Shown here: one piece after another, positions 6,563 through 14,021 of the stretch
How positions within the stretch are numbered: the first letter of the stretch is position 1
Layout: every line of letters begins with the position of its first letter
NCBI RefSeq assembly: GCF_020217185.1
Contig: NZ_JAIWNX010000301.1
Coordinates: forward strand, 1 to 17,479
Direction of reading: 5' to 3'
DNA from: Asticcacaulis sp.
Lineage (GTDB): Bacteria > Pseudomonadota > Alphaproteobacteria > Caulobacterales > Caulobacteraceae
Length of the DNA stretch: 17,479 nt
The notes under the pieces: generated by a model
Told to the model about the DNA's origin: nothing
The model's input: only the letters and a program-made list of their open reading frames with translations
Database searches by the model: none
Program-made: the position numbers and the translations under genes

Positions 6563-7462
6563 TTACAAGACCTCATTGGCGAAGCGCAGGGCCAGAAAAT
6601 CGACCAGCGCCCGCACCCGCGCCGTGCGCGAGCGTCCGGGCGGCATGACGGCGCACAGCGGCACGGTGGTATTATACTCCGGCAGGATGGGTACCACCTG
6701 CCCCGACGCAATGGCCTCGCTGCTGATGAAGGCCGGCAGGCGCGCCACGCCCAGACCCGCCACCGCCGCGCTGAGCAGCATGTCGCCATTGTCCGACCTC
6801 AGCCGCACCGGGATACGCACCATGCGCTCCTCACCATTGACCACGAAGCGCCAGACGTCGCCGGGGGCGACATTGGTGTAGAGCAGGCAATCGAGTTGCC
6901 CCAGATCGTCGGGCGTCTGCGGCGTGCCCTTCTGGCTCAGATAGTCGGGGCTGGCGACGATCATGCCATTGATATGCCCGATCCGCCGCGCGATCAGCGT
7001 CGAGTCCGTCAGTTCGCCGATACGGATCACCACGTCAAAGCCGCCGCCCAGCACATCGACCTTGCGGTCATCAAAGCTGACATCCAGCTCGATGCGCGGG
7101 TTGCGCACGGCAAACTCGGTCAGGACGGGGGCCAGGTGCGACACGCCAAAGCTCAGCGGGGCCGACAGGCGAATAGGCCCGGCGACCTCCAGCATGGCGT
7201 CATTGACCGCCTCCTGCGCCGCCTCAAGCTGCGCCATGGCCTCGCGCGCCTTGGCGTAATAGAGGGCACCGACATCGGTGGTCTGGGTGCCGCGCGCCGT
7301 GCGCGTCAGAAGCCGCGCTTTCAACTGGTCTTCGAGGTGCGCCACGCGGCGTGAGACGATGGACTTGGCCACCCCCAGCCGATCGGCGGCCCGCGCAAAG
7401 GAACCGGTTTCCACCACCAGAAAGAAGGCGTTGAGATCGTCGAGATCGACTCCGGGCGTCAT
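6563..7462 (-). CDS. LysR-family transcriptional regulator
   Basis: 299-residue LysR-type regulator. An N-terminal winged helix-turn-helix spans about residues 8-65 (SFARAADRLGVAKSIVSRRV at 21-40, then LEDQLKARLLTRTARG), followed by an effector-binding domain beginning near GPIRLSAPLSFG. The start is the ATG at 7462 (MTPGVDLDDLNAFF), with GAGGG about six bases upstream. The frame stays open to 7540, but the extra residues would be translated from a hairpin repeat and do not belong to the family. It is transcribed away from pirin and azoR, the usual layout for LysR regulators of pirin/quinone-reductase pairs, so those are its likeliest targets. It also lies co-directionally upstream of the allantoin operon, so control of that operon cannot be ruled out. 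Ligand unknown. Confidence 0.9.
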   Translation of the reverse strand: MTPGVDLDDLNAFFLVVETGSFARAADRLGVAKSIVSRRVAHLEDQLKARLLTRTARGTQTTDVGALYYAKAREAMAQLEAAQEAVNDAMLEVAGPIRLSAPLSFGVSHLAPVLTEFAVRNPRIELDVSFDDRKVDVLGGGFDVVIRIGELTDSTLIARRIGHINGMIVASPDYLSQKGTPQTPDDLGQLDCLLYTNVAPGDVWRFVVNGEERMVRIPVRLRSDNGDMLLSAAVAGLGVARLPAFISSEAIASGQVVPILPEYNTTVPLCAVMPPGRSRTARVRALVDFLALRFANEVL

Positions 7463-7476
7463 GGGTGTCCCTCTTT

Positions 7477-7551
7477 CTAGTGTCCTGAATCTGAAATTCG
7501 CATGCGTTTGATATCGCTCTCTGGCGAATTTCAGATTCAACAGGACACTAG
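7477..7551. repeat. 75-bp hairpin element, copy A
   Basis: Near-perfect inverted repeat ending in CTAG on both sides. The left arm CTAGTGTCCTG then AATCTGAAATTCG pairs with CGAATTTCAGATT then CAGGACACTAG, apart from a 2-base bulge, around a loop of about 24 bases. It lies directly upstream of the LysR ribosome binding site. Confidence 0.8.
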
Positions 7552-7564
7552 CAACTTATTGTAT

Positions 7565-7640
7565 CTAGTATCGTTTTGAATTTGAAGTTCGCACCGCTGT
7601 CGATATGAAAATGAAGCGAACTTCAAATTCACGATACTAG
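7565..7640. repeat. 76-bp hairpin element, copy B, related to copy A
   Basis: Inverted repeat with CTAG ends. The left arm CTAGTATCGT..GAATTTGAAGTTCGC pairs with GCGAACTTCAAATTC..ACGATACTAG. Its inner arm differs from copy A at 2 of 15 positions (GAATTTGAAGTTCGC against GAATCTGAAATTCGC), and length and ends match. The copies are therefore diverged members of one small family lying 13 bases apart, and each keeps its own arm complementarity. Confidence 0.78.
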
Positions 7641-7682
7641 CGTTGCTCTAAGCGAAACACCGGGGTTCATTTTTGCAGGCTT

Positions 7683-7709
7683 CTGACAACGCATAAACCC
7701 GGCTATACG
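7683..7709 (+). promoter_or_regulatory. Weak candidate promoter of pirin
   Basis: CTGACA (7683-7688) and TATACG (7704-7709) resemble -35 and -10 boxes, but the 15-base spacing is short. Position is right for the pirin gene, about 50 bases downstream. Confidence 0.25.
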
Positions 7710-7719
7710 TCTCGTCAAC

Positions 7720-7742
7720 ACGGGGAGCCCCCGCTCCCCCGT
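7720..7742 (+). other. Stem-loop in the pirin leader
   Basis: ACGGGGAGC (7720-7728) pairs with GCTCCCC(c)GT (7733-7742) around a CCCC loop. It ends 16 bases before the pirin ATG and just before a weak GGAAAG ribosome binding site. It has no T-run, so a role in mRNA stability or translation is more likely than termination. Confidence 0.5.
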
Positions 7743-7758
7743 TTGGAAAGACACCACC

Positions 7759-8589
7759 ATGACCACACAACGCAGCGTTACCCGCCTCGTGCGCGGCCTG
7801 CCGGCCACCGATGGCGCGGGCGTCAAGCTGACCCGCGTTCTGGGCACGCAGGCCCTGCCGGAGGTCGATCCCTTCCTGATGCTGGATGAGTTCCGCTCGG
7901 ACGACCCGCAGGCCTATATTGCCGGCTTCCCCGACCATCCGCACCGCGGCTTTGAAACCATCACCTACATGCTGGCCGGGCGGATGCGCCATAAGGATTC
8001 CAAAGGCAATGAAGGCCTTCTGGGCCCCGGCGACGTGCAATGGATGACCACGGCACGCGGCCTCGTCCACTCTGAAATGCCGGAGCAGGAAGACGGCCTG
8101 ATGCAGGGCTTTCAGTTGTGGCTGAACCTGCCCGCCAGAGAAAAGATGCTCGATCCGCAATATAAGGACGTGCCCGCCAACACCATCCCGGTGGTCCGCC
8201 ATTCCGATGCCTGGGTTAAGCTGCTGGCCGGAACCTATCAGGGCCAGACCGGGCCGATCCAGTCGCCGACGACGAAGCCGTTTATCGCCGATGTGTCGCT
8301 CGACGGCGGGGCCGCCCTCACCCTGCCCGTGCCCGCAGGCCATGCCGGTTTCGCCTATGTCTTCGATGGCGACGCCCTGATCAACGGTCAGAGCGTGGCG
8401 CGCGGTCAGGCGGCGGTCCTGAGCGACGGTGCCGAACTGCCGCTGTCTGGCGGTCTTGACGGCGCCCGCGTGCTGGTCGTGCTGGGTCAGCCGCTGAAGG
8501 AGCCCATCGCCCGCCACGGCCCGTTCGTCATGAACACGCCGCAGGAAATCTATCAGGCCTTTGCCGACTATCAGGCCGGGCGCTTTTAG
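7759..8589 (+). CDS. Pirin family protein (bicupin, possible quercetinase-like)
   Basis: 276-residue pirin. The N-terminal cupin carries the metal ligands: His60 and His62 in PDHPHRGFET and His104 and Glu106 in GLVHSEMP, at the same spacing as in human pirin. RVLGTQALPEVDPFLMLDEF is the usual family opening. The C-terminal cupin (about 160-276) has the typical family ending FVMNTPQEIYQAFADYQAGRF, compressed here to its key parts FVMNT..EI..AF.DY..G.F. Known: some bacterial pirins oxidise quercetin, others bind metabolic enzymes; the physiological substrate here cannot be read. It lies 296 bases from the divergent LysR gene and upstream of azoR, a pairing common in proteobacteria and linked to quinone/electrophile stress. 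Starts at the ATG with GGAAAG upstream. Cytosolic, no signal peptide. Confidence 0.93.
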   Translation: MTTQRSVTRLVRGLPATDGAGVKLTRVLGTQALPEVDPFLMLDEFRSDDPQAYIAGFPDHPHRGFETITYMLAGRMRHKDSKGNEGLLGPGDVQWMTTARGLVHSEMPEQEDGLMQGFQLWLNLPAREKMLDPQYKDVPANTIPVVRHSDAWVKLLAGTYQGQTGPIQSPTTKPFIADVSLDGGAALTLPVPAGHAGFAYVFDGDALINGQSVARGQAAVLSDGAELPLSGGLDGARVLVVLGQPLKEPIARHGPFVMNTPQEIYQAFADYQAGRF

Positions 8590-8625
8590 TCTTGCCCCTC
8601 GCCGGGTGCGGGCTCCGCCACCTTG

Positions 8626-8645
8626 GCCGCCGCCTCAATGGCGGC
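8626..8645 (+). terminator. Hairpin just after pirin
   Basis: GCCGCC/GGCGGC stem with an 8-base loop, 37 bases past the pirin stop. It lacks a T-run, so terminator function is uncertain. Confidence 0.3.
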
Positions 8646-8691
8646 TTGAGCGGAGTGATTATAGAAATCCCTCCGCACTTAACCCCTGATG

Positions 8692-8720
8692 CCTGACCCG
8701 TCCCCTCTTGACGGGTCAGG
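8692..8720 (+). terminator. Perfect 11-bp stem-loop between pirin and azoR
   Basis: CCTGACCCGTC (8692-8702) pairs exactly with GACGGGTCAGG (8710-8720), loop of 7, followed by TTTA only. It could terminate pirin transcription or act as an attenuator ahead of azoR, whose ATG is 59 bases further on. Confidence 0.5.
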
Positions 8721-8778
8721 TTTACCCCCAATATAGAATCGTATCTGTTGCGGTTATCTTTTACGCAAGGAGACTACC

Positions 8779-9390
8779 ATGTCCAAGGTTCTCATCGTCA
8801 ATTCCTCGATCAAGGGCGAAGGCTCGATCTCACGCCAGCTGGTCGAAACCTATAAGGATAGCCTGCTCAAGGCCGACGCCAAGACGCAGTTCATCGAACT
8901 CGACCTCGGCCTCAACCCGTTGCCGGTGCTGAGCGCCTCGAACATCAACGGCTTCTTCGGCAATATCGGCGAAAGCGCCGAAGCCTCGGCCCTGGCCGAA
9001 ACCGTCGAAGCGCGCGTCTCGGAGCTTGAGGCGGCTGACATCCTCGTCCTCGGCGCGCCGATGTACAATTTCGGCATGTCGGCCCTGCTGAAGACGTGGT
9101 TCGACTACGTGCTGCGCGCCGGTCGCACCTTCCGCTACACCGAGTCCGGCCCGGAAGGTCTGGTCAAGGGCAAGAAGGCCGTGGTCATCGAAACGCGCGA
9201 TGGCAAATATTCCGAAGGCCCCGCCTCGGTCATGGACTTTCAGGAAGGCCATATCCGCACGCTGCTGGGCTTTATCGGCATCACCGACGTGACCTTTATC
9301 CGCTCGGAGGCCATGGCCTTCGGTCCGGACATCAAGGCCGCGGCGATTGAAAGCGCCGCCAAGGCCCTGAGCGAACTGGCTGCCGCTTAA
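8779..9390 (+). CDS. azoR: FMN-dependent NADH:quinone oxidoreductase / azoreductase
   Basis: 203-residue flavodoxin-fold enzyme of the AzoR family, often mislabelled ACP phosphodiesterase. It reduces quinones (and azo dyes) by two electrons using NADH and FMN in the cytosol. Seen: the N-terminal strand KVLIVNSSIKGEGSISRQL with the phosphate-binding serines, the flavin loop APMYNFGMSALLKTWFDYV (about 93-111), and the RAGRTFRYTESGPEGLVKGK segment (about 114-133). Length equals E. coli AzoR within a few residues. AAGGAG precedes the ATG. It follows pirin on the same strand after 189 bases that contain a strong hairpin, so it may have its own promoter. With the LysR gene it forms a likely electrophile/quinone response locus. 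Confidence 0.93.
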   Translation: MSKVLIVNSSIKGEGSISRQLVETYKDSLLKADAKTQFIELDLGLNPLPVLSASNINGFFGNIGESAEASALAETVEARVSELEAADILVLGAPMYNFGMSALLKTWFDYVLRAGRTFRYTESGPEGLVKGKKAVVIETRDGKYSEGPASVMDFQEGHIRTLLGFIGITDVTFIRSEAMAFGPDIKAAAIESAAKALSELAAA

Positions 9391-9428
9391 TAGCAGGGGT
9401 CATTGAAAATGACTCTTGGTATTCCTTT

Positions 9429-9469
9429 CGAGAATGTCTCATGTTGCCGACACGTATGAGACAGTCTCG
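9429..9469. terminator. Stem-loop after azoR
   Basis: CGAGA..TGTCTCAT (9429-9442) pairs with ATGAGACA.TCTCG (9456-9469) around a 13-base loop and is followed by AGTTTTC. Flanking TTGAAAA upstream and TTTTCAA downstream can extend the structure. Likely azoR terminator or mRNA 3'-end protector. Confidence 0.55.
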
Positions 9470-9475
9470 AGTTTT

Positions 9476-9510
9476 CAACGGCCGGATGCGGTCAGCATCT
9501 TCGGCCGTTG
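9476..9510. terminator. Nested hairpin in the azoR/otsA convergent region
   Basis: The outer stem CAACGGCCG/CGGCCGTTG (9476-9484, 9502-9510) and inner GATGC/GCATC (9485-9489, 9495-9499) form an almost continuous 14-bp stem. There is no long T-run on either side. Confidence 0.55.
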
Positions 9511-9525
9511 GTATAAGTTATGTCG

Positions 9526-9558
9526 CCTCCTCCCTGTGCCTTTGGCGCAGGGAGGAGG
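9526..9558. terminator. 15-bp GC-rich hairpin directly after otsA
   Basis: CCTCCTCCCTGTGCC (9526-9540) pairs with GGCGCAGGGAGGAGG (9544-9558) with one G-T pair and a TTT loop. It begins right after the otsA stop on the minus strand, so it is the likely otsA terminator; it could work in both directions. Confidence 0.6.
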
Positions 9559-9559
9559 G

Positions 9560-11011
9560 TTAGCTGGCCACCGGTAAGGTCACGACCCTGTCGTCGGACT
9601 GTCCGTCCGGAAAGGTGTCGCCGTCCGGCGTCACCTCGCCTTCATCCCTCAGCTTGGCTACAAAGTCGTTTCGCCACCACACCACGTCCTCGGCCATCAC
9701 GCCGTGCATCAGGTCTTCGTGGCGCTGCTTACGTTCCTTGAGCGGCATGTGCACCGCCTCGGCAATGGCTTCGGCCATGGCCTGACGGTCGAACGGGTTG
9801 ACGATCAGCGCCGCCTGCATCTGGGCCGCCGCCCCGGCAAATTCCGACAGGATAAGCACCCCCGGATCGCGTTCGTCCTGCGCCGCCACAAACTCCTTGG
9901 CCACCAGATTCATGCCGTCGCGCAACGGCGTCACCAGCCCGACGTGCGAGGCGCGGTAGATACCCGCCAGCTCATCCCGGCGATAGGCGCGATTGACATA
10001 GCGCACCGGCACCCAGTCGATGGTGGCGTGTTCGCCATTGATGCGCCCGGACAGGCTGTCGAGCCGTGCCCGCAGTTCCTGATAGGTATTGACCTCCTCG
10101 CGCGTCGCCGTGGCGATCTGCATCAAAAAGACCTCACCCCCCATGCGCGGATGGTTGTTGAGGAACTGCTCATAGGCCAGAAAACGCTCCTCCAGCCCCT
10201 TGGAATAGTCGAGCCGATCGACACCGGTGATCATCTTGCGCCCGGCCTGCGAATTACGCATCAGATTGTAGAAGGCCAGCGCCTTGTCCGAGGTGGCAGC
10301 CGCCGTAAAATCCTCGCTGTCGATACCGATGGGGAAGGCTCCGGCGCGGATCGTCTTGCCAAAGGCGCGCAGACGGCCATCGGGCAACATCTCGCCGTCA
10401 GCGGCGTGCACCACATATTCCTGAAAGGCATTGAGGCTGTCTTCGGTCTGAAAGCCGAGCAGGTCATAGTCGAACAGGGTTTCCACCAGCTCGCGATGCT
10501 TGGGCAGGGTCTGAAACACGCGCATGGCCGGCCACGGAATGTGCAGGAAAAAGCCGATGCGGTTGCTCACCCCGTGCTTGCGCAGCATCGAGGCCAGCGG
10601 CAGCAGGTGATAGTCCTGCACCCACAACAGGTCCTCTTTCTCGACCAGCGGAAACAGGGTGTCGGCAAAGCGCTGATTGACGCGCAGATAGCCCTCGTCA
10701 AAGCTGCGCTCAAAGGCCACGAGGTCGGTGCGGTAATGGAACAGCGGCCACAGGGTGCGGTTAGCGTAGCCATTGTAATATTCCTGCACGTCCTGCGCCT
10801 CTAGGTCGGTCAGGGCGACGGTGACGCCGCCGATCTTCTGGATCGACAAGTGGCCGGTAAACGCCTCGGTCGTCTGCCCGGACCAGCCGAACCAGATGCC
10901 GTTTTCTTCGCGCAAGGCCGCTGACAGGGCCATGGCCAGCCCACCCTGCGTGCCGACGCTGGCGTCGCTCGGCGGGTTGACGCGGTTGGATACAACGATC
11001 AGTCGCCCCAT
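9560..11011 (-). CDS. otsA: Trehalose-6-phosphate synthase (GT20)
   Basis: 483-residue GT20 glycosyltransferase joining UDP-glucose (or another NDP-glucose) to glucose-6-phosphate to give trehalose-6-phosphate. Active-site residues of E. coli OtsA are present at shifted positions: Arg10 in VVSNRV, Gly-rich TQGGLA (21-26), Asp133 in WVQDYHLLP, His157 in LHIPWP, Arg266 and Lys271 in [11 protein letters not shown], and Asp364-Glu372 in [14 protein letters not shown]. Complete at both ends. The C-terminal tail after about residue 455 is acidic and non-conserved. AAGGAG lies eight bases before the ATG. It is the last gene of an otsB - GH15 - otsA operon, 12 bases after the GH15 stop. Confidence 0.96.
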   Translation of the reverse strand: MGRLIVVSNRVNPPSDASVGTQGGLAMALSAALREENGIWFGWSGQTTEAFTGHLSIQKIGGVTVALTDLEAQDVQEYYNGYANRTLWPLFHYRTDLVAFERSFDEGYLRVNQRFADTLFPLVEKEDLLWVQDYHLLPLASMLRKHGVSNRIGFFLHIPWPAMRVFQTLPKHRELVETLFDYDLLGFQTEDSLNAFQEYVVHAADGEMLPDGRLRAFGKTIRAGAFPIGIDSEDFTAAATSDKALAFYNLMRNSQAGRKMITGVDRLDYSKGLEERFLAYEQFLNNHPRMGGEVFLMQIATATREEVNTYQELRARLDSLSGRINGEHATIDWVPVRYVNRAYRRDELAGIYRASHVGLVTPLRDGMNLVAKEFVAAQDERDPGVLILSEFAGAAAQMQAALIVNPFDRQAMAEAIAEAVHMPLKERKQRHEDLMHGVMAEDVVWWRNDFVAKLRDEGEVTPDGDTFPDGQSDDRVVTLPVAS

Positions 11012-11023
11012 GACTTCTACTCC

Positions 11024-12883
11024 TTACCTGACATCGCGCCACGGGCGGCTGAGCAGCCCGGCGCAGTTGATGATCCCGACCAGCGAATAGGTTTGCGGGT
11101 AGTTGCCCCACAACTGGCCGTCGTCGTAGGCCGTATCTTCGGACAGCAGACCGGCCGCGGTCCGCCGTTTCAGCATCCCTTCGAACAGGGTACGCGCCTC
11201 ATCGCTGCGGCCCGCATGGTGCAGGGCCTCGATCAGCCAGAAGGTGCAGAAGTTGAACGCCGTTTCCGGCTCGCCGAAATCGTCGGGCACGGCGTAGCGC
11301 AGCATGTGCTCGCCGCGCCGCAACCCCGCCTCGACCGCCGCCAGCGTCGCCAGATGGCGCGGATCGTCAGGCGTTATAAAGCGCAGGTCGATCATCTGAA
11401 GCAGGCTGGCATCCAGGTGCGCGTGGTCGAAACAGGCGCTGAAACTGCCGCCTTCGCCGCAAAAGGCCCGCGATTCGATGGCGGCGCGGATGGTACGGGC
11501 GTGGCCGCGCCACACCTCGGCGCGGTCGGGCAGCCCCAGCGCCAGAGCGGCGTTTTCCAGCCGGTCGCAGGCCGCCCAGCACATCAGGGCCGAATAGGTA
11601 TGGATGTTGGACAGGGTGCGGTATTCCCACAAACCGGCATCGGGCTTGTCAAACACCTCCAAAGCCCGCTCGCCCATGCGTTCCAGCGCGCGGAAATCGC
11701 TTTCCGTCCCCGGTTGCAGCAGCCGCTGATCGAAGAAGGCGTGCACCGCCGACAGGACGATCTGCCCATAGACGTCGTGCTGATGCTGGATATAGGCCAG
11801 ATTGCCGACGCGCACCGGCCCCATGCCGCCATAGCCGGGCAAGGCCGTCGCCTCGGTTTCCGGCAGTTCCGGGCCGAAGCCGATACCATAGACGGGCTGG
11901 ATCGGACCCTCGCCCGCCTGATCGACGATATTGCGCAGATATTTCAGGTAGTTTTCGAGGATATCGACCGCCCCCAGCCGCGTCAGGGCCTGCACCACAT
12001 AATAGGCATCGCGGATCCAGCAATAGCGGTAATCCCAGTTGCGCCCGGAATCCGGGGCTTCGGGGATGGAGGTGGTCATGGCCGCCACAATGGCGCCCGT
12101 CTCTTCATAGACGCATAGCTTCAGGGCGATGGCGGCGCGGATGGTCGCCTCCTGCCACTCCAGCGGCAGGGAAAGCGTGCGCACCCAGCGCTTCCAGTAG
12201 GCGTCGGTCTGCTCGTACATGTCGCGCACCCCTTGCAGGATGCCGGTCGAAAACGGCTCATCCGGCCCCAGAAAGAAGGCCAGCGGCTCCTCGACGCGGA
12301 AGGTGCGTTCGTTCAGCAGGTGCGAGACGGGGCAGTTGGTGGTCAGGCGCAGATCGGTGTCCGTGCCCATAAAACGGATATGGTTGGAGCCGAAGGAATG
12401 CGGCGCGCGCTCTGTGCCGTAATCCCGCATGGGCCGCAGCCGCACCCGGATGCGTGGTGCGCCGCTCAGCGGCCTCAACAGGCGGCAGAAGGCCACGGGG
12501 CGATACTGCCGCTCATGATGGCGAAAGCGCGGGCAGAAGTCGAGGATCTCAAGCTGCGCGCCCTTTTCGTCGGTCAGGACGGTACGCAGGACCGCGCTAT
12601 TGCGTTCATAGGCCTGTTCGGCGCGCGCCAGACCGATGAGGTCGATGGCCCACACGCCCTGCGCCGTGGCCTCGCTTGCCGCCACACCGCTCAGCAGGTT
12701 GCTGAACACCGGGTCGCCGTCAAAGCGCGGGATACAGGCCCACACCCAGTTGCCGCGCGCGTCGATCAGGGCCGACACCGTGCCATTGCCGATCAGCCCC
12801 AGATCGAGGCTATGGCTGAGCGGCCCGCGGCTTGGGGCGGCTTTTGTGGCCGTGACCGGCACGGGAGACGACTGATCAGGCAT
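11024..12883 (-). CDS. GH15 family glycoside hydrolase (glucoamylase or trehalase type)
   Basis: 619-residue GH15 protein with no signal peptide, so cytosolic. The N-terminal beta-sandwich (about 20-240) begins LIGNGTVSALIDARGNWVWA, followed by the (alpha/alpha)6 barrel from about 245. Seen: substrate-site motif RNWDYRYCWIRDA (281-293), probable general acid Glu420 in GLWEYR, and probable general base Glu582 in GLLSEDTAYDDG, followed by LWGNYPQTYSLVGII. Known: GH15 covers glucoamylases, glucodextranases and some true trehalases of actinobacteria and archaea. Sitting between otsB and otsA it may recycle trehalose, clip alpha-glucans, or set a turnover cycle; sequence does not decide. Overlaps the otsB stop by 8 bases, indicating coupling. 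Confidence 0.9.
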   Translation of the reverse strand: MPDQSSPVPVTATKAAPSRGPLSHSLDLGLIGNGTVSALIDARGNWVWACIPRFDGDPVFSNLLSGVAASEATAQGVWAIDLIGLARAEQAYERNSAVLRTVLTDEKGAQLEILDFCPRFRHHERQYRPVAFCRLLRPLSGAPRIRVRLRPMRDYGTERAPHSFGSNHIRFMGTDTDLRLTTNCPVSHLLNERTFRVEEPLAFFLGPDEPFSTGILQGVRDMYEQTDAYWKRWVRTLSLPLEWQEATIRAAIALKLCVYEETGAIVAAMTTSIPEAPDSGRNWDYRYCWIRDAYYVVQALTRLGAVDILENYLKYLRNIVDQAGEGPIQPVYGIGFGPELPETEATALPGYGGMGPVRVGNLAYIQHQHDVYGQIVLSAVHAFFDQRLLQPGTESDFRALERMGERALEVFDKPDAGLWEYRTLSNIHTYSALMCWAACDRLENAALALGLPDRAEVWRGHARTIRAAIESRAFCGEGGSFSACFDHAHLDASLLQMIDLRFITPDDPRHLATLAAVEAGLRRGEHMLRYAVPDDFGEPETAFNFCTFWLIEALHHAGRSDEARTLFEGMLKRRTAAGLLSEDTAYDDGQLWGNYPQTYSLVGIINCAGLLSRPWRDVR

Positions 12884-13622
12884 GATGCGTCACCCCCGCA
12901 TCCAGCCAGTCGAGCACGGCCTGCACATTGGGCAGACGGAAGGCGGCGGCACTCTCCCTCGCCTCCCCCACCAATATGCCGAAACCGCCCAGTTGCGCGG
13001 CCGCCCGGAAGGCGTGTTCATCGGTCAGGTCGTCGCCGACAAACACCGGCCGAAAGCCTTCAAACGGCGGCTCATTCATGAACGCACGCAAAGCGTCGCC
13101 CTTGTCCGGGCCCGGCGCGCGCAGCTCGACCACGCGGTCGCCCGGTTGCAGCACCAGAGGCGAGTTTTGCGCGATATTGGCGGTGATGGTTTTCACCATG
13201 CCCTCGGCCTGCGGATTGAGGCGGTAATGCACGCCGATCGACTGCCCCTTGGCCTCGATCAGCACGCCGGATTTCTGCTCCGCAAGCCCGCTTAAGACCA
13301 GTAACGCCTGCTCCAGCGCGTGGCGCACCGGCTCGGTCAGGATCTGGTCCCGGCGCTCCCCTTCGGCATCGCGGCGCTCCAGCCCGTGTACCCCCGCCAC
13401 AGCCCGCACCGTGTTGCCGGTAATATAGTCAATCTCAGCAATCGACCGGCCCGACAGAATGGCCAGCCGTCCGCCCAGCACGCGGCGCGCCCGCCCCAGC
13501 AGATCGGTGCGCCGGGGCTCCGGGCCGACATCCTCCGGACGCGGGCGGATGTGGGCCAGAGTGCCATCTATATCGAGGAACAGCGCGGTCGTCCGCGCGT
13601 CCAGCCGCTCTGGTAATATCAT
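12876..13622 (-). CDS. otsB: Trehalose-6-phosphate phosphatase (HAD superfamily)
   Basis: 248-residue HAD phosphatase that dephosphorylates trehalose-6-phosphate to trehalose. Seen: motif I LFLDIDGTL with nucleophile Asp17 and acid/base Asp19, motif II ILSGRS (Ser57), the T6PP-type GVHGLE block (78-83), Lys174 in GPDKGDAL, and motif IV VGDDLTDEHAF (195-205, Asp197/Asp198). Length and motif order are normal for OtsB. First gene of the trehalose operon; the ribosome binding site before the ATG at 13622 is weak. Known: trehalose made by OtsAB serves osmotic and desiccation tolerance. I saw no clear EcfG-type stress promoter (GGAAC then CGTT) upstream. Confidence 0.95.
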   Translation of the reverse strand: MILPERLDARTTALFLDIDGTLAHIRPRPEDVGPEPRRTDLLGRARRVLGGRLAILSGRSIAEIDYITGNTVRAVAGVHGLERRDAEGERRDQILTEPVRHALEQALLVLSGLAEQKSGVLIEAKGQSIGVHYRLNPQAEGMVKTITANIAQNSPLVLQPGDRVVELRAPGPDKGDALRAFMNEPPFEGFRPVFVGDDLTDEHAFRAAAQLGGFGILVGEARESAAAFRLPNVQAVLDWLDAGVTHHA

Positions 13623-14021
13623 ACGTCAAACCGTCAATGTCATGGCTTCGCAAAGCAAAGCCTCTGGCCGCAGAATCGGGCCGGTCAGCGGGGCACAAAG
13701 GTCGAAAGGCGCACCGCAGGGTCAGGCGTTATAAATGGCCGAACGGGCCATAAGGATGCCATTATTAAAGGGCGCTTCGCTATGTCGCTGTTGAGGCCGA
13801 AGCGTAAGCACCTGACCACCTTACACTTTTGCCGTTCACGCAGAGGTCAAAAGGCCGTCATACGCGCGTGACCGCTATTCAATCGGTTGCACGCAGGCTC
13901 AATAGTGTTGATTTCACCCAAGGCCGTGCTAATTGTAGGACATAATAAGAGGCCGGGGAGGCAGTGCCACCTGCCAACGTCCCTACCCCGCCCGACACAT
14001 CACTCCCAAAGAGGTAACCCC
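13623..14021. other. 399-bp intergenic region between divergent otsB and the GH51 gene
   Basis: No coding sequence is supported; the GH51 frame stays open upstream to 13887 but that stretch lacks a family match. It must hold both promoters. On the plus strand TTGATT (13908-13913) and TAATTG (13930-13935), 16 bases apart, are a weak candidate for the GH51 gene. ATGGCC/GGCCAT (13735-13740, 13746-13751) is a small inverted repeat flanked by TTAT and AA that could be an operator for otsB or a hairpin. Confidence 0.4.

Noticed and set aside
7463..7540. N-terminal extension of LysR
   Set aside because: The added residues are translated from hairpin element A; the ATG at 7462 has a good ribosome binding site and the standard LysR start.
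7477..7640. CRISPR array
   Set aside because: Only two units, each an inverted repeat of its own, with no regular spacers and no cas genes.
7648..8517. Long minus-strand open frame opposite pirin
   Set aside because: Pirin on the plus strand has clear family motifs across the whole length; the opposite frame is a codon-bias shadow.
11093..12118. 341-codon plus-strand frame opposite the GH15 gene
   Set aside because: The GH15 catalytic motifs lie on the other strand; composition is typical of antisense shadow.
13887..14021. Upstream extension of the GH51 frame
   Set aside because: It would bury the signal sequence behind 45 extra residues; the ATG at 14022 has GAGG upstream.
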